The notes beneath the pieces were generated by a model, which saw only the letters and a list, made by a program, of their open reading frames with translations, ran no database searches and was not told the DNA's origin. DNA of 64,000 bases. Origin: Pseudoalteromonas sp. T1lg75 (lineage in GTDB: Bacteria > Pseudomonadota > Gammaproteobacteria > Enterobacterales > Alteromonadaceae). A program made the translations under genes and the position numbers. How positions within the stretch are numbered: the stretch's first letter is position 1; each line of letters opens with the position of its first letter. Positions 18,280 through 26,448 of this stretch are shown here, piece after piece. The stretch covers positions 1-64,000 of the forward strand of contig NZ_PQCD01000022.1 in NCBI RefSeq assembly GCF_002964705.1, written 5' to 3'.

Positions 18280-19161
18280 TTAATCGTACTCTTTCATCAC
18301 GCTGTCTATGGTCTCTTTGGCCTGGGTTAGGTAATGACCAGCAAAGATGTTGGCGTGATTAAGCAGATGATAGAGGTTATAGATGCGCTCCCTTTGTTCA
18401 TAGCCTTCGGCTAATGGATAGACGCTTTGATAGGCATCGTAAAAGGTATCGGGAAAGGCCCCGAAAAAACGGCTCATGGCGATATCCACTTCTCGGTCGC
18501 CATAATAGCAGGCTGGGTCGTAAACGCAGGGAACGCCGCCATGAAAGCCGACATTGCCACGCCAAAAGTCGCCGTGTAATAACGAAGGTTTTATATGATG
18601 GTGGTGCAGGGTGTCTTTAACCTGGCTGACAAACTCATCTATGTCGCAAAAGTAGAAGCCTTTTTCAGCTAATAATTGTAACTGCCAGCCTATACGGTCC
18701 TCACTGAAAAATACGTCCCATTTTTTATGCCAGCGGTTAGGCTGTGCTGTGGTGCCGATAAAGTTATCCCTTTCATTACCAAACATGCCCTGTTCGTGTT
18801 TGGCGTGCAGCTGCGCCAGGTACTCGCCCATATGGACCCACCCCAGCTGCTTGGCATGGTCGGTATTGGGTTCTAAATCGAGCCACTCTAGCACATTAAA
18901 ACAATACTCTAAGGTGGTGCCGGTGAGCAGGCAATCGGGCACCATAAACAAGGATTCTTTGGTCAGCAACTCTAGGTCGGCGGCTTCACATTCGAGCCGC
19001 TCAAGGGACGCTATAGGCGCCACCTTAACAAAAAACTGGTGCTGGCCATCGGAGATTTTAAACAGGTGGTCGGCGGAAGAATTCGTTAATTGCTGTTTGT
19101 GCGCCAAGGTAAAAGGGCTGTTTAGTGTCTCGCTGAGTAACTGAGTCAAGGTATTCCACAT
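18280..19161 (-). CDS. fructosamine kinase family protein
   Basis: The 293-residue protein is in the aminoglycoside phosphotransferase-like fold (FN3K/YniA family). These kinases phosphorylate ketosamines or ribulosamines on glycated proteins, leading to deglycation. The catalytic loop SLLHGDFWRGNVGF (about residues 194-207) carries the conserved Asp and Asn. YDPACYYGDREVDIAMSRFF (about 215-235) carries the metal-binding DPA and the family-specific GDREVD. The N-terminal lobe includes FFVKVAP with the nucleotide lysine. It is monocistronic as far as can be seen. Confidence 0.9.
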   Translation of the reverse strand: MWNTLTQLLSETLNSPFTLAHKQQLTNSSADHLFKISDGQHQFFVKVAPIASLERLECEAADLELLTKESLFMVPDCLLTGTTLEYCFNVLEWLDLEPNTDHAKQLGWVHMGEYLAQLHAKHEQGMFGNERDNFIGTTAQPNRWHKKWDVFFSEDRIGWQLQLLAEKGFYFCDIDEFVSQVKDTLHHHHIKPSLLHGDFWRGNVGFHGGVPCVYDPACYYGDREVDIAMSRFFGAFPDTFYDAYQSVYPLAEGYEQRERIYNLYHLLNHANIFAGHYLTQAKETIDSVMKEYD

Positions 19162-19313
19162 AACCGCAAACCGCTAAATTTCAGGGGTACCTCAAGTATG
19201 GCAAAGTTCTGATTCACTGCAAAAATAATCATGGCTTAGTGAGGCCGAAGTGGTGTGAGACGAAGTGATTTTATAGGGCTAACAAGCAGTAACGGGGCTC
19301 CCTAGATATAGAA

Positions 19314-19335
19314 GAAGCCCGCAGGTGCGGGCTTC
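19314..19335 (-). terminator. hairpin after the small secreted protein gene
   Basis: GAAGCCCGCA pairs with TGCGGGCTTC (10 bp, two-base loop). On the minus strand only a short T-rich stretch follows, so termination may be weak. The rest of the 192-bp gap 19162-19353 shows nothing recognisable. Confidence 0.6.
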
Positions 19336-19353
19336 ATAGAATGCTGTGGCTAT

Positions 19354-19716
19354 TTATTTAGAGCCAGATACCACCAAGATGGTGTCGCCATGTACTTGGG
19401 CCAAATCGTGAATAGATGTCTCGGTAAGTGGAGTTAGGCGTAGCTTTTTAAGGCTGCGTTCAAAACCATAGAGGCTTGCAAACTCACGGACGCTTAGGTC
19501 ATTGCATGATAATCTTTTGTTCATAATATGACGCTGAACACGGTGTTTGGTCATTTCCCGATCCAGCTTAAAAGGATTATCCTTAGTAATTGCCATACAT
19601 AGTTGCGTGCCGATTGTGTTGTCAGCAGCAACAAATTGTTCATTGGCCATAGCGTGTGATGAAAGCGCTCCAAGTATAAGGGCGCCAGCAGAGCCTAACA
19701 GAGTTGTGCGTTTCAT
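19354..19716 (-). CDS. small secreted protein, DUF3718-like
   Basis: The 120-residue protein has a clear Sec signal peptide, cleaved after about residue 24 (SSHAMA-NEQF). The mature 95 residues are basic, with two cysteines (TQLCMAI and RLSCNDL) that could form a disulfide in the periplasm. It resembles the DUF3718 family of Shewanella and relatives, whose function is unknown; the assignment is from memory. It is transcribed away from the amidohydrolase operon. The 5' flank lies within the shared 398-bp region 19717-20114. Confidence 0.55.
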   Translation of the reverse strand: MKRTTLLGSAGALILGALSSHAMANEQFVAADNTIGTQLCMAITKDNPFKLDREMTKHRVQRHIMNKRLSCNDLSVREFASLYGFERSLKKLRLTPLTETSIHDLAQVHGDTILVVSGSK

Positions 19717-20114
19717 GGAGTTTCTCCTTATTTGTGCGTTGGGTGCTGATTAAGTATGAACCGTGTTTGTTGTCATGGCATGAACAGGATAAGTCAGAAT
19801 GTAAGAAGCTATTTCAATTGTGAACACCCTAACCTAACCACCTTATTTTTCTCATTTTCCCAATTGAGTTTGTTTACATTGTAGGCAAAAAAAATGCATT
19901 TTTTTTGTACACATTGTCCTTGTACCCATATATCCGAGCGCTTTTGATTTGCCTTGTAACATTTGCCCTCAAAACGGTACCAAGCTACAGCACGGAGGGG
20001 GGAGGGGCAGCAAGCCGGGACGTTTATCTCGATTTACCGTCCATTAACCTTTTTTCTTCGCAATTCGTAGCGCTATTCGATACAGTTAGGCGAAAAATAG
20101 GAGTAACAAAAACA
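19717..20114. promoter_or_regulatory. intergenic control region with perfect A/T palindrome
   Basis: This is the divergent region between the small secreted protein and the first amidohydrolase. It contains a 22-bp perfect palindrome at 19886-19907 (C, eight A, TGCA, eight T, G). Similar TTTACATTGT and TACACATTGT motifs lie on either side of it. About 200 bp separate the palindrome from the amidohydrolase start. The frame upstream of ATG 20115 happens to be open but has no signal-peptide-like start. No known regulator site was recognised. Confidence 0.5.
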
Positions 20115-21500
20115 ATGCTAACTAAAACACCAAGCCTCAGCGTGTTAGCCTTAGCTATCACGCTCGCCGGGTGCCAACAAAATGAAGGCGCTCAAGGCGA
20201 AAAGGTAACCATTAATAAAAATCCTTACCCCAGCACCTACCAACCGCTACCTCGTCAATCGACGCTGATCACCAATGCCACCGTATTGACCGGTGACGGC
20301 CAGCGTATCGACGGCGGTGACGTGTTTGTGGTCGACGGTAAGATCCAACAAATTGGTACCGACCTGCAGGTAGAGGCCGATGTAACACTTGATGCTCAAG
20401 GCAAGTGGCTAACGCCGGGCCTGATTGACGTGCACTCACATTTAGGGGCCTATCCAAACCCTGCGGTGGCCTCACACCAGGATGGCAACGAAATGACCAG
20501 CCCAGTTACCGCGGAAGTCTGGGTTGAACATTCGGTATGGCCACAAGATCCTGGCTTTAACCGTGCTCGTGAAGGCGGTATTACGACCTTGCAAATCCTG
20601 CCGGGCTCAGCCAACCTGATCGGCGGCCGAGGCGTGACTTTGAAAAACGTACCTGCGCACACCATGCAGGCGATGAAGTTCCCAGAAGCACCCTATGGCT
20701 TGAAAATGGCCTGTGGCGAAAACCCTAAGCGTGTTTACGGTAGCAAAGGCGTATTGCCGTCTACTCGTATGGGTAACATGGCCGGTTATCGTAACGCTTG
20801 GATTGATGCCAGCGAATATAAGCGTGCCTGGGAAAAGTATGATGCCGACTATGCGGCCGGTAAGAATGTTGAAGCGCCCGAGCGCGACCTGACCATGGAT
20901 ACACTGCGCGGTGTTCTCGATGGTGACATTCTGATCCACAACCATTGCTACAAGGCAGAGGAAATGGCGATGATGATCGACCTGTCTAAAGAGTTTGGTT
21001 ATCACGCGGGCACCTTCCACCATGGTATCGAAGCGTACAAGATTGCCGACTTGCTAGCAGAAAACCGCAACTGTGCGGCACTGTGGCCAGATTGGTGGGG
21101 TTTTAAGATGGAAGCCTACGACATGGTTCAGGAAAACGTTGCCATCGTTGATGCGGTGAAAAACTCTTGCGCCATTGTACACTCTGACTCAGACACCACC
21201 ATTCAGCGTCTGAACCAGGAAGCGGGTAAAGTGATGTATCGCGCCAACGAAAATGGTTTTGATATTGATGAAGCCCATGCCATCAAGTGGTTGACCTCAA
21301 ACGCGGCGAAGGCCCTAGGCATCGACGACAAAACCGGCTCTCTTGCCACGGGTAAACAGGCCGACATGGTGTTGTGGGATAACAATCCGTTTAGTGTTTA
21401 CGCTAAAGCAGAGCAGGTATTTATCGATGGTGCCAAGGTGTATGACCGCGATGACGAGAAATACCAAGCCCAAAGTGACTTTATGTTAGGCCAACGCTAA
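20115..21500 (+). CDS. amidohydrolase-family lipoprotein
   Basis: The 461-residue protein is a metal-dependent hydrolase of the amidohydrolase superfamily (imidazolonepropionase/dipeptidase-like branch). The start is set at ATG 20115 by TAGGAG upstream and by the signal peptide MLTKTPSLSVLALAITLAGC, lipobox Cys at residue 20. The open frame upstream would bury this signal. Metal-ligand motifs are intact: GLIDVHSHLG (HxH), IHNHCYK, FHHG and VHSDSD (the catalytic Asp). The C-terminal GSLATGKQADMVLWDNNP is family-typical. Acting in the periplasm or outer membrane, it may cleave peptides or cyclic amides; the substrate is unknown. It is followed 10 bp later by a homologous gene. Confidence 0.88.
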   Translation: MLTKTPSLSVLALAITLAGCQQNEGAQGEKVTINKNPYPSTYQPLPRQSTLITNATVLTGDGQRIDGGDVFVVDGKIQQIGTDLQVEADVTLDAQGKWLTPGLIDVHSHLGAYPNPAVASHQDGNEMTSPVTAEVWVEHSVWPQDPGFNRAREGGITTLQILPGSANLIGGRGVTLKNVPAHTMQAMKFPEAPYGLKMACGENPKRVYGSKGVLPSTRMGNMAGYRNAWIDASEYKRAWEKYDADYAAGKNVEAPERDLTMDTLRGVLDGDILIHNHCYKAEEMAMMIDLSKEFGYHAGTFHHGIEAYKIADLLAENRNCAALWPDWWGFKMEAYDMVQENVAIVDAVKNSCAIVHSDSDTTIQRLNQEAGKVMYRANENGFDIDEAHAIKWLTSNAAKALGIDDKTGSLATGKQADMVLWDNNPFSVYAKAEQVFIDGAKVYDRDDEKYQAQSDFMLGQR

Positions 21501-21510
21501 GGAGAACAAG

Positions 21511-22728
21511 ATGAAACTGTTTACAATGACATCGGTTGCCGCAGCCTTAGCGATGAGTGTATCCGCTGGCGCGCAAACATTGGCTATTACCAATGCCACC
21601 ATTCACACCGCCACCGAGCAGGGCGTATTAAAAGACGCGTCTGTATTAGTCAAAGACGGTAAAATTGTTGCCGTTAATCCGGCGCAAATTGATGCCGATG
21701 AAGTGATTGACGCACAAGGTAAAATTTTAACACCGGGCTTTATCGGCTCACTTAACCACCTGGGTTTGGTGGAAGTGGGTGCGGTGGCTGGTTCACGTGA
21801 TGGCAGCGATAAAAAAGCGTCGATTACGTTTGACCCAAGCCTTGCCTTTAATCCGCGTTCATCGCTGATCCCATACGCCCGTAAAGGCGGTATTACCCGT
21901 GACGTGATTGTGCCAGGTGGCAGCGAAGACATTTTCAACGGCTTGGCTTCTGTAGTGTCGCTTAGCGGTGAGTTCGACAGTGTGAGCCAAAAGCACGTGG
22001 CCTTGGCCATTGAGCTTGGTCAAAAGAGCAAGGGCTCACGAGCTCTATCGATGCAGACCTTGATCGAGAAGCTAGAGGGCCACAAGCAACGTGAAAAGAA
22101 AGACAGCGATGCGCATAATCGCGAAATTCAGGTGTTAGACGCCATATTCTCGAAAGAGATGCCGCTGCTTGTTGGCGTATCACGTGCCGCTGAAATGCTT
22201 GAATTGTTGAAGCTGAAAGCCAAATACGACATCAAGATGGTGTTCGCCGGTGCCCATGATGCAGTATTGATTGCCGATCAGCTGGCTGCCAGCAATACGC
22301 CGGTGATCATCAGTGCCATGGATAACCTGCCAGGCAACTTTGATTCCATGCATGCCGATCTGGCCAATGCCGGAAAGCTTGAAAAAGCCGGAGTTAAGGT
22401 GATCTTGACCATCGCCGGTGACAGCGCTCATAACCTGTATCAGCTGCGTTTTGACGCCGGTAACGCGGTGTCTTATGGCATGAGCCAGCAAGGTGCCATG
22501 GAAGCTATCAGCAGCAATGTTGCCGAGGTGTTCAACATTGATGCCGGCGCTATCAGCGCGGGCAAAGCGGCGGACCTGGTACTTTGGAGTGCCGACCCGT
22601 TTGAGCTGAACGCCAAGATTGAAAGCATTTGGATTGATGGTGAAAAGGTATCGACCGAGGCCCGTCAAGACAAGCTACGAGAGCGTTATACTACGCCTTC
22701 GGACATGCCGCGTGGTTACACTAAGTAA
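21511..22728 (+). CDS. amidohydrolase-family secreted protein with degenerate metal site
   Basis: The 405-residue homologue of its upstream neighbour has a cleavable signal peptide (MKLFTMTSVAAALAMSVSAGAQT) and an AAGGAG site. The overall fold motifs remain: ILTPGFIG at the start of the barrel and AGKAADLVLWSADPFEL at the end. The first metal motif reads GSLNHLG instead of DVHSHLG, so one of the two HxH histidines is a leucine. Other ligand positions are also altered (FAGAHDA, AGDSAHN). It may be inactive, use one metal, or form a heteromer with the upstream protein. The tight spacing supports a joint role. Confidence 0.85.
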   Translation: MKLFTMTSVAAALAMSVSAGAQTLAITNATIHTATEQGVLKDASVLVKDGKIVAVNPAQIDADEVIDAQGKILTPGFIGSLNHLGLVEVGAVAGSRDGSDKKASITFDPSLAFNPRSSLIPYARKGGITRDVIVPGGSEDIFNGLASVVSLSGEFDSVSQKHVALAIELGQKSKGSRALSMQTLIEKLEGHKQREKKDSDAHNREIQVLDAIFSKEMPLLVGVSRAAEMLELLKLKAKYDIKMVFAGAHDAVLIADQLAASNTPVIISAMDNLPGNFDSMHADLANAGKLEKAGVKVILTIAGDSAHNLYQLRFDAGNAVSYGMSQQGAMEAISSNVAEVFNIDAGAISAGKAADLVLWSADPFELNAKIESIWIDGEKVSTEARQDKLRERYTTPSDMPRGYTK

Positions 22729-22742
22729 TTGCTGATGCATAG

Positions 22743-22769
22743 AAAAAAGGAGCCAATGGCTCCTTTTTT
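22743..22769. terminator. bidirectional terminator between amidohydrolase operon and tusE
   Basis: AAAAAAGGAGCC and GGCTCCTTTTTT form a long stem with A-run before and T-run after. It can therefore end transcription of both convergent units. Confidence 0.9.
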
Positions 22770-22783
22770 ACTTTAACGTGGCA

Positions 22784-23113
22784 TTAAATGCAGCGGGCGG
22801 GTTTGGGCAGGCCGGCAATCTTCGTGGCTTGTTTCGCTGGGCCCTTAGGAAACAACTTATACAGGTATTTACTGTTACCCTTGTCTTCACCAAGCTTTTT
22901 AGCCATGGCCTTTACCAGCATGCGGATCGCCGGGCTGGTGTCGAATTCTTCGTAAAACTCACGGACAAAAAAGATAACTTCCCAATGGGCGTCGCTGAGC
23001 TCGATGTTTTCCGTTGCGGCAATAATAGGGGCTAGCTCACGGCTCCACAGGCTGCTATCAAGCAGATAACCCTCTTTGTCGGTCTCGAGTTGTTGGCCGT
23101 TAAATTCAATCAT
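22784..23113 (-). CDS. tusE: sulfur relay protein TusE (DsrC family)
   Basis: The 109-residue protein is the last carrier of the Tus relay, taking persulfide sulfur from TusBCD to MnmA for 2-thiouridine in the wobble base of tRNA-Lys, -Glu and -Gln. The DsrC-family features are present: the central [15 protein letters not shown] helix region and the C-terminal arm GLPKPARCI ending in the penultimate reactive Cys. It is the last gene of tusDCBE, 2 bp after tusB. Confidence 0.95.
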   Translation of the reverse strand: MIEFNGQQLETDKEGYLLDSSLWSRELAPIIAATENIELSDAHWEVIFFVREFYEEFDTSPAIRMLVKAMAKKLGEDKGNSKYLYKLFPKGPAKQATKIAGLPKPARCI

Positions 23114-23115
23114 GG

Positions 23116-23385
23116 TTACTCACTAATACATCTTTGAAATTGAAGGGTTAATGCGACCCATTCCAGGTCATCGATCAGCTGCACCTTGCTACAACGTGAC
23201 TGCGCGCCACGGGCATCCACATCCGTTTTCAGGGCATAAACGGGCACCTCAAACATACTAAAGGCCGCTGGGTTGTAGCAGGCATCGCCACGCAGCAAGA
23301 GCGCATCGTTTTTGCTGAGCTTGCTTGCTAATAAAGGCAATGAGGCAAGGGGGCGGCTGAGGATAAATAAATTGTTGTGACTCAT
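23116..23385 (-). CDS. tusB: sulfur relay complex subunit TusB (DsrH family)
   Basis: The 89-residue DsrH-type subunit of the TusBCD heterohexamer starts [10 protein letters not shown] with the conserved [10 protein letters not shown] motif. TusB has no catalytic Cys of its own; it helps build the ring that presents TusD Cys to TusE. The start overlaps the tusC stop by four bases, indicating translational coupling. Confidence 0.88.
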   Translation of the reverse strand: MSHNNLFILSRPLASLPLLASKLSKNDALLLRGDACYNPAAFSMFEVPVYALKTDVDARGAQSRCSKVQLIDDLEWVALTLQFQRCISE

Positions 23386-23738
23386 AGTACTGCCACCTGA
23401 GTTGCCTTTGCTAACAGGGCTTGTTTATCCTGCGCTAGAGCGTTTTTTACATCCAGGATGAGTTCACTCTCATCCATACCTCGGTCGCTCAAAGACTCGC
23501 TGCACACATAAATGCTGTCGATATCGTAAAGCTCAAGCATCTTCAGGGCCTTGGTGAAGTCCTTCTGACCAAGTAGTTTGGGCTGCTGCTCGGCCAATAG
23601 CGCGAACACCGCATCGCCTTCAATCAGCCAAGACACTTCCTGGTCGATGGCGGCAAAGATAAGCAGCAAATCAAGCGCTTCCTTAAGGCTTTGCTGCTGA
23701 TAGGGGGCCTGTTGGCTAATAATCACTATATGCTTCAT
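23382..23738 (-). CDS. tusC: sulfur relay complex subunit TusC (DsrF family)
   Basis: The 118-residue DsrE/F-fold subunit of TusBCD begins IVIISQQAPYQQQSLKEALDLLL and continues with the typical AIDQEVSWLIEGDAVFAL. Its length equals that of E. coli TusC. It overlaps tusD by four bases upstream and tusB by four bases downstream. Confidence 0.9.
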   Translation of the reverse strand: MKHIVIISQQAPYQQQSLKEALDLLLIFAAIDQEVSWLIEGDAVFALLAEQQPKLLGQKDFTKALKMLELYDIDSIYVCSESLSDRGMDESELILDVKNALAQDKQALLAKATQVAVL

Positions 23739-24094
23739 TTAAATTGCACCCATCTGTCTGCCTGTGCCGCCTCCATGGCAAATTCTGCTAAACCGGAGAC
23801 ACTAAAGTGTTTGCATTGGTCCAAGTCGATGCCGCGCTTAGTGGCTGCGGTAACGCACAGATGTAATTCAATGCCTTGCTTGTGCAGGTCTTGCCATATC
23901 TTGGCCGGGTCAAATTCATCGCTGGCTAAATCAAAGCAAGGGGAGGCGTGATAGACCCCATCCTGATACAGGAAAATACAGTGAATTGTGTGCCCCTGCG
24001 CCAGCGCTGAAGTGGCAAAGCGTTGCAGGGCATTGAGCGTGTCGGTATCGCTCGGCGCACTGTGTAGTGAAAGTACGAAACTGGCCAAATTCAA
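23735..24094 (-). CDS. tusD: sulfur relay protein TusD (DsrE family)
   Basis: This is the DsrE-type subunit that accepts sulfur from TusA on a conserved Cys, here in LHLCVTAATKRG (about residues 80-85). GHTIHCIFLYQDGVYHA matches the family. The start is uncertain. The longest frame opens at TTG 24112, but that codon lies inside a terminator hairpin. TTG 24094 or 24088, giving MNLASFVLSLH or a shorter form, aligns better with E. coli TusD. No ATG is available and no clear Shine-Dalgarno is seen. It is the first gene of tusDCBE. Confidence 0.85.
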   Translation of the reverse strand: MNLASFVLSLHSAPSDTDTLNALQRFATSALAQGHTIHCIFLYQDGVYHASPCFDLASDEFDPAKIWQDLHKQGIELHLCVTAATKRGIDLDQCKHFSVSGLAEFAMEAAQADRWVQFK

Positions 24095-24097
24095 TCC

Positions 24098-24124
24098 AAA
24101 AAAAAGCCCCAATGAATGGGGCTT
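24098..24124 (-). terminator. terminator between yccA-like gene and tusD
   Basis: On the minus strand AAGCCCCA (24124-24117) pairs with TGGGGCTT (24111-24104) and is followed by T8 over 24105-24098. It lies directly between the yccA-like stop (24145) and the tusD start, so it ends or attenuates read-through into the tus operon. Confidence 0.88.
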
Positions 24125-24144
24125 ATTCTAACAAATTCTATTTA

Positions 24145-24810
24145 TTAGTCATCTGTTGCGCCAAGTAGGTGCAGAAGTGACGTAAACAGGTTGTATACGT
24201 TAAGGTATAGGGCAACCGTGGCGCGGATATAGTTAGTTTCGCCACCATTGATAATACGGCTGGTATCGAACAGGATCAGACCCGACATGATAAATACCAC
24301 CGCCGCGTTGATCGCCATAAAGGCAATTGAGCTGCCGATAAAGATATTAACGATACTGGCAACGATCACCACCAATAGACCGACTGTCAGAAAACCACCC
24401 ATAAAAGAAAAGTCTTTTTTGGTAGTAAGTGCATAGGCAGAAAGACCAAAGAAGATTAGCGCCGTAGAACCCAAAGCTTGCATGATCAAGAACGGGCCAC
24501 TTGGCATTGCCGCGTAGTGGTTAAGCAGGGGACCCAGGCCGAAACCCATAATGCCAGTAAAGGCAAATACCCACATGACGCCTGATGCTGTTTCGGCTTT
24601 CTTGTTTACAACAAAAAGCAGACCCAAACCTACTAACGAGCAAATGATCCCCGTGAAGAACGGAGGGTTAAGCGCCATAGAAATACCCGCAGTCACAGCA
24701 CTGAATGCCAACGTCATCGCGAGTAAAAAGTAAGTGTTCTTTAAAACCTTATTCGTCTCAATGGTCGACATCATCGGCTTAGCCGTGCTGTACGAGTTAT
24801 TAAACGCCAT
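24145..24810 (-). CDS. yccA: BAX inhibitor-1/YccA family membrane protein
   Basis: The 221-residue inner-membrane protein has seven hydrophobic helices and a short N-terminal cytoplasmic segment. The C-terminal helix ends in the family-typical ALYLNVYNLFTSLLHLLGATDD, and IILFDTSRIINGG-type motifs (LILFDTSRIINGGETNYI) lie before it. E. coli YccA is a substrate and modulator of the FtsH protease; the wider family includes TMBIM channel-like proteins. E. coli also has yccA beside tusE, so the neighbourhood is conserved. A terminator follows. Confidence 0.9.
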   Translation of the reverse strand: MAFNNSYSTAKPMMSTIETNKVLKNTYFLLAMTLAFSAVTAGISMALNPPFFTGIICSLVGLGLLFVVNKKAETASGVMWVFAFTGIMGFGLGPLLNHYAAMPSGPFLIMQALGSTALIFFGLSAYALTTKKDFSFMGGFLTVGLLVVIVASIVNIFIGSSIAFMAINAAVVFIMSGLILFDTSRIINGGETNYIRATVALYLNVYNLFTSLLHLLGATDD

Positions 24811-24992
24811 TGTTAAACTCCTTCAAATTAATCAATCCTCGGATGCAACTTACATCCAGGTTCAAGATTATCAAGTCTTATAAATATGGGCAAACCTTTC
24901 ACTTTCAATACCGAGGAAATAGCTCCTTTTGTGTGATACTTATACAAAACAGTCAAAAATTAGGCGGTTAAACAAAAAAATGAAAATAACAC

Positions 24993-25021
24993 TTCACAAA
25001 CGCAATTCATTTATCTAATAT
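24993..25021 (+). promoter_or_regulatory. likely promoter of the tRNA-Ser pair
   Basis: TTCACA and TAATAT are separated by 17 bp, with a GC-rich discriminator (TCGCCCCGCTGC) just before the first tRNA. The rest of the 223-bp gap 24811-25033 is AT-rich and should also hold the divergent yccA-like promoter. Confidence 0.6.
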
Positions 25022-25033
25022 TCGCCCCGCTGC

Positions 25034-25124
25034 GGAGAGATGGCTGAGCGGTTGAAAGCACCGGTCTTGAAAACCGGCATAGGTTAATAGCCTATCTAGG
25101 GTTCAAATCCCTATCTCTCCGCCA
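25034..25124 (+). tRNA. tRNA-Ser (anticodon TGA), copy 1
   Basis: The 91-nt class II tRNA has a long variable arm and encoded CCA. Acceptor GGAGAGA pairs with TCTCTCC and the discriminator is G. The anticodon stem CCGGT/ACCGG holds the loop CTTGAAA, giving anticodon TGA, which reads TCA-type serine codons. A copy differing at one D-loop base follows 42 bp downstream. Confidence 0.96.
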
Positions 25125-25166
25125 CTAAATTTCACTTGGATGATACGTCGTCCGGGTACCGCGTTT

Positions 25167-25257
25167 GGAGAGATGGCTGAGTGGTTGAAAGCACCGGTCT
25201 TGAAAACCGGCATAGGTTAATAGCCTATCTAGGGTTCAAATCCCTATCTCTCCGCCA
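25167..25257 (+). tRNA. tRNA-Ser (anticodon TGA), copy 2
   Basis: The 91-nt gene is identical to copy 1 except GAGTGG for GAGCGG in the D-arm. It shares the acceptor, anticodon loop CTTGAAA and variable arm, and CCA is encoded. It is probably co-transcribed with copy 1 and ended by the terminator at 25264-25296. Confidence 0.96.
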
Positions 25258-25263
25258 TATAAG

Positions 25264-25296
25264 AAAGGGCTGCTTTATTTAAGCAGCCCTTTTTTG
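25264..25296 (+). terminator. terminator of the tRNA-Ser operon
   Basis: AAAGGGCTGCTT (25264-25275) pairs with AAGCAGCCCTTT (25281-25292), followed by more T. Confidence 0.92.
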
Positions 25297-25457
25297 TGCT
25301 TGGTGCAACGGCATCGCACCGTATCCTTCGCCACGATTTCTGTCTGGTTTTACACCATGCCCAAGGTCGGTTAAAGCGATGCGACTAAGGTCGTAATTGG
25401 CAAGGGCCGCATTCTTTGCCACTCTGCATAGATGCAAAATTTAAGAATTCCCCCTCT

Positions 25458-25844
25458 ATGAAACAACATTTGGCGAAGGCCGTACTCTATTCATTACTTG
25501 CCCCCGTGCTGGTGGGGCTGGTGCTTGGCATCTACTATGCGTTATCGGTCCAGGAAAATGGCTCGGCCGTCTTTTTCACCGTGTTGTTGTCTGCACTGGC
25601 GAACGCGCATATCGTAGGTTTGGCCATGGCGGTGCTGGTGGTCCCCGGTTACTTATTGATGTACAAATATAACAAGGTGCATTACAGCGGTATTTTGACG
25701 CTCGGCTTACTGGGAGGGGCGATGTTTAGTTTCCTTTTTGGTGCCGGAGCCGGATTCTTACTTATCGTCAATGCACTGATGGCAGCCTTGGGCAGTGGCT
25801 TATTCCTGTTCGGTTTGCGCCGTGGTCGTGCCAAAATTGCTTAA
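25458..25844 (+). CDS. small hypothetical inner-membrane protein
   Basis: The 128-residue protein has four hydrophobic helices (about residues 7-30, 39-63, 75-95 and 97-118) and a short basic C-terminus, RRGRAKIA. ATG 25458 is chosen because the first helix follows at once; an in-frame TTG at 25416 would add 14 polar residues. No family recognised. It lies between the tRNA-Ser terminator and msrC, separated from msrC by a 142-bp gap that presumably holds the msrC operon promoter. Confidence 0.6.
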   Translation: MKQHLAKAVLYSLLAPVLVGLVLGIYYALSVQENGSAVFFTVLLSALANAHIVGLAMAVLVVPGYLLMYKYNKVHYSGILTLGLLGGAMFSFLFGAGAGFLLIVNALMAALGSGLFLFGLRRGRAKIA

Positions 25845-25986
25845 CCGCTTTGTAACGAGTGATTTAAATTTAAGCAACCAACGCGTTTTCAAGTGTTCAC
25901 AGCACTTTTTTCAAGATAAAAGGTTTCATTTGCCCGCTACAAAGAGTACCTTAAACACTGCGTATTCTATGTGAAGTAGTATTTAA

Positions 25987-26448
25987 ATGAGCAAAGCGGA
26001 ATTTTATCGCTCTGTGACGGAGCAGGCGCAAGCACTGATTTGTGACGAGCCCAACTTAATTGCCAATTTAGCTAACATCAGTGCCTTGTTGTATATGTCG
26101 ATGGACGATATCAACTGGGCTGGTTTTTACCTATTGGAGTCGCCTGAGCAATTGGTGCTGGGGCCATTTCAGGGGAAACCCGCATGTGTGCGTATTGAAG
26201 TTGGGAAAGGGGTGTGCGGCACTGCCATCGCGGCGGATCAAACTCAGTTAGTCACAGACGTGCATCAATTCCCAGGCCATATCGCTTGTGATGCGGCATC
26301 CAATTCAGAAATTGTCCTTGTGGTTAAGAAAAACGGTGAGGCCATTGGCGTATTGGATATCGACAGCCCTACGGTTGGACGCTTTGACGAGCATGATAAG
26401 GCAGGCCTTGAGCTTTTGGTTGAGTGTTTGGAAAAGCATCTCGCATGA
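25987..26448 (+). CDS. msrC: free methionine-(R)-sulfoxide reductase (GAF domain)
   Basis: The 153-residue single GAF domain reduces free methionine-R-sulfoxide, using thioredoxin. The three family cysteines are present: PACVRIEVGKGVCGTA supplies two and GHIACDAASNSEIV the third. MDDINWAGFYLLE is the usual GAF entry. Neighbours proQ and prc are the same as around E. coli msrC (yebR). The stop overlaps the next start (ATGA), so the downstream small gene is coupled. Confidence 0.92.
   Translation: MSKAEFYRSVTEQAQALICDEPNLIANLANISALLYMSMDDINWAGFYLLESPEQLVLGPFQGKPACVRIEVGKGVCGTAIAADQTQLVTDVHQFPGHIACDAASNSEIVLVVKKNGEAIGVLDIDSPTVGRFDEHDKAGLELLVECLEKHLA

Noticed and set aside
19905..20114. N-terminal extension of the first amidohydrolase by 70 residues
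   Set aside because: The extension has no ribosome-binding site, includes the palindrome region and would hide a clear lipoprotein signal peptide at ATG 20115.
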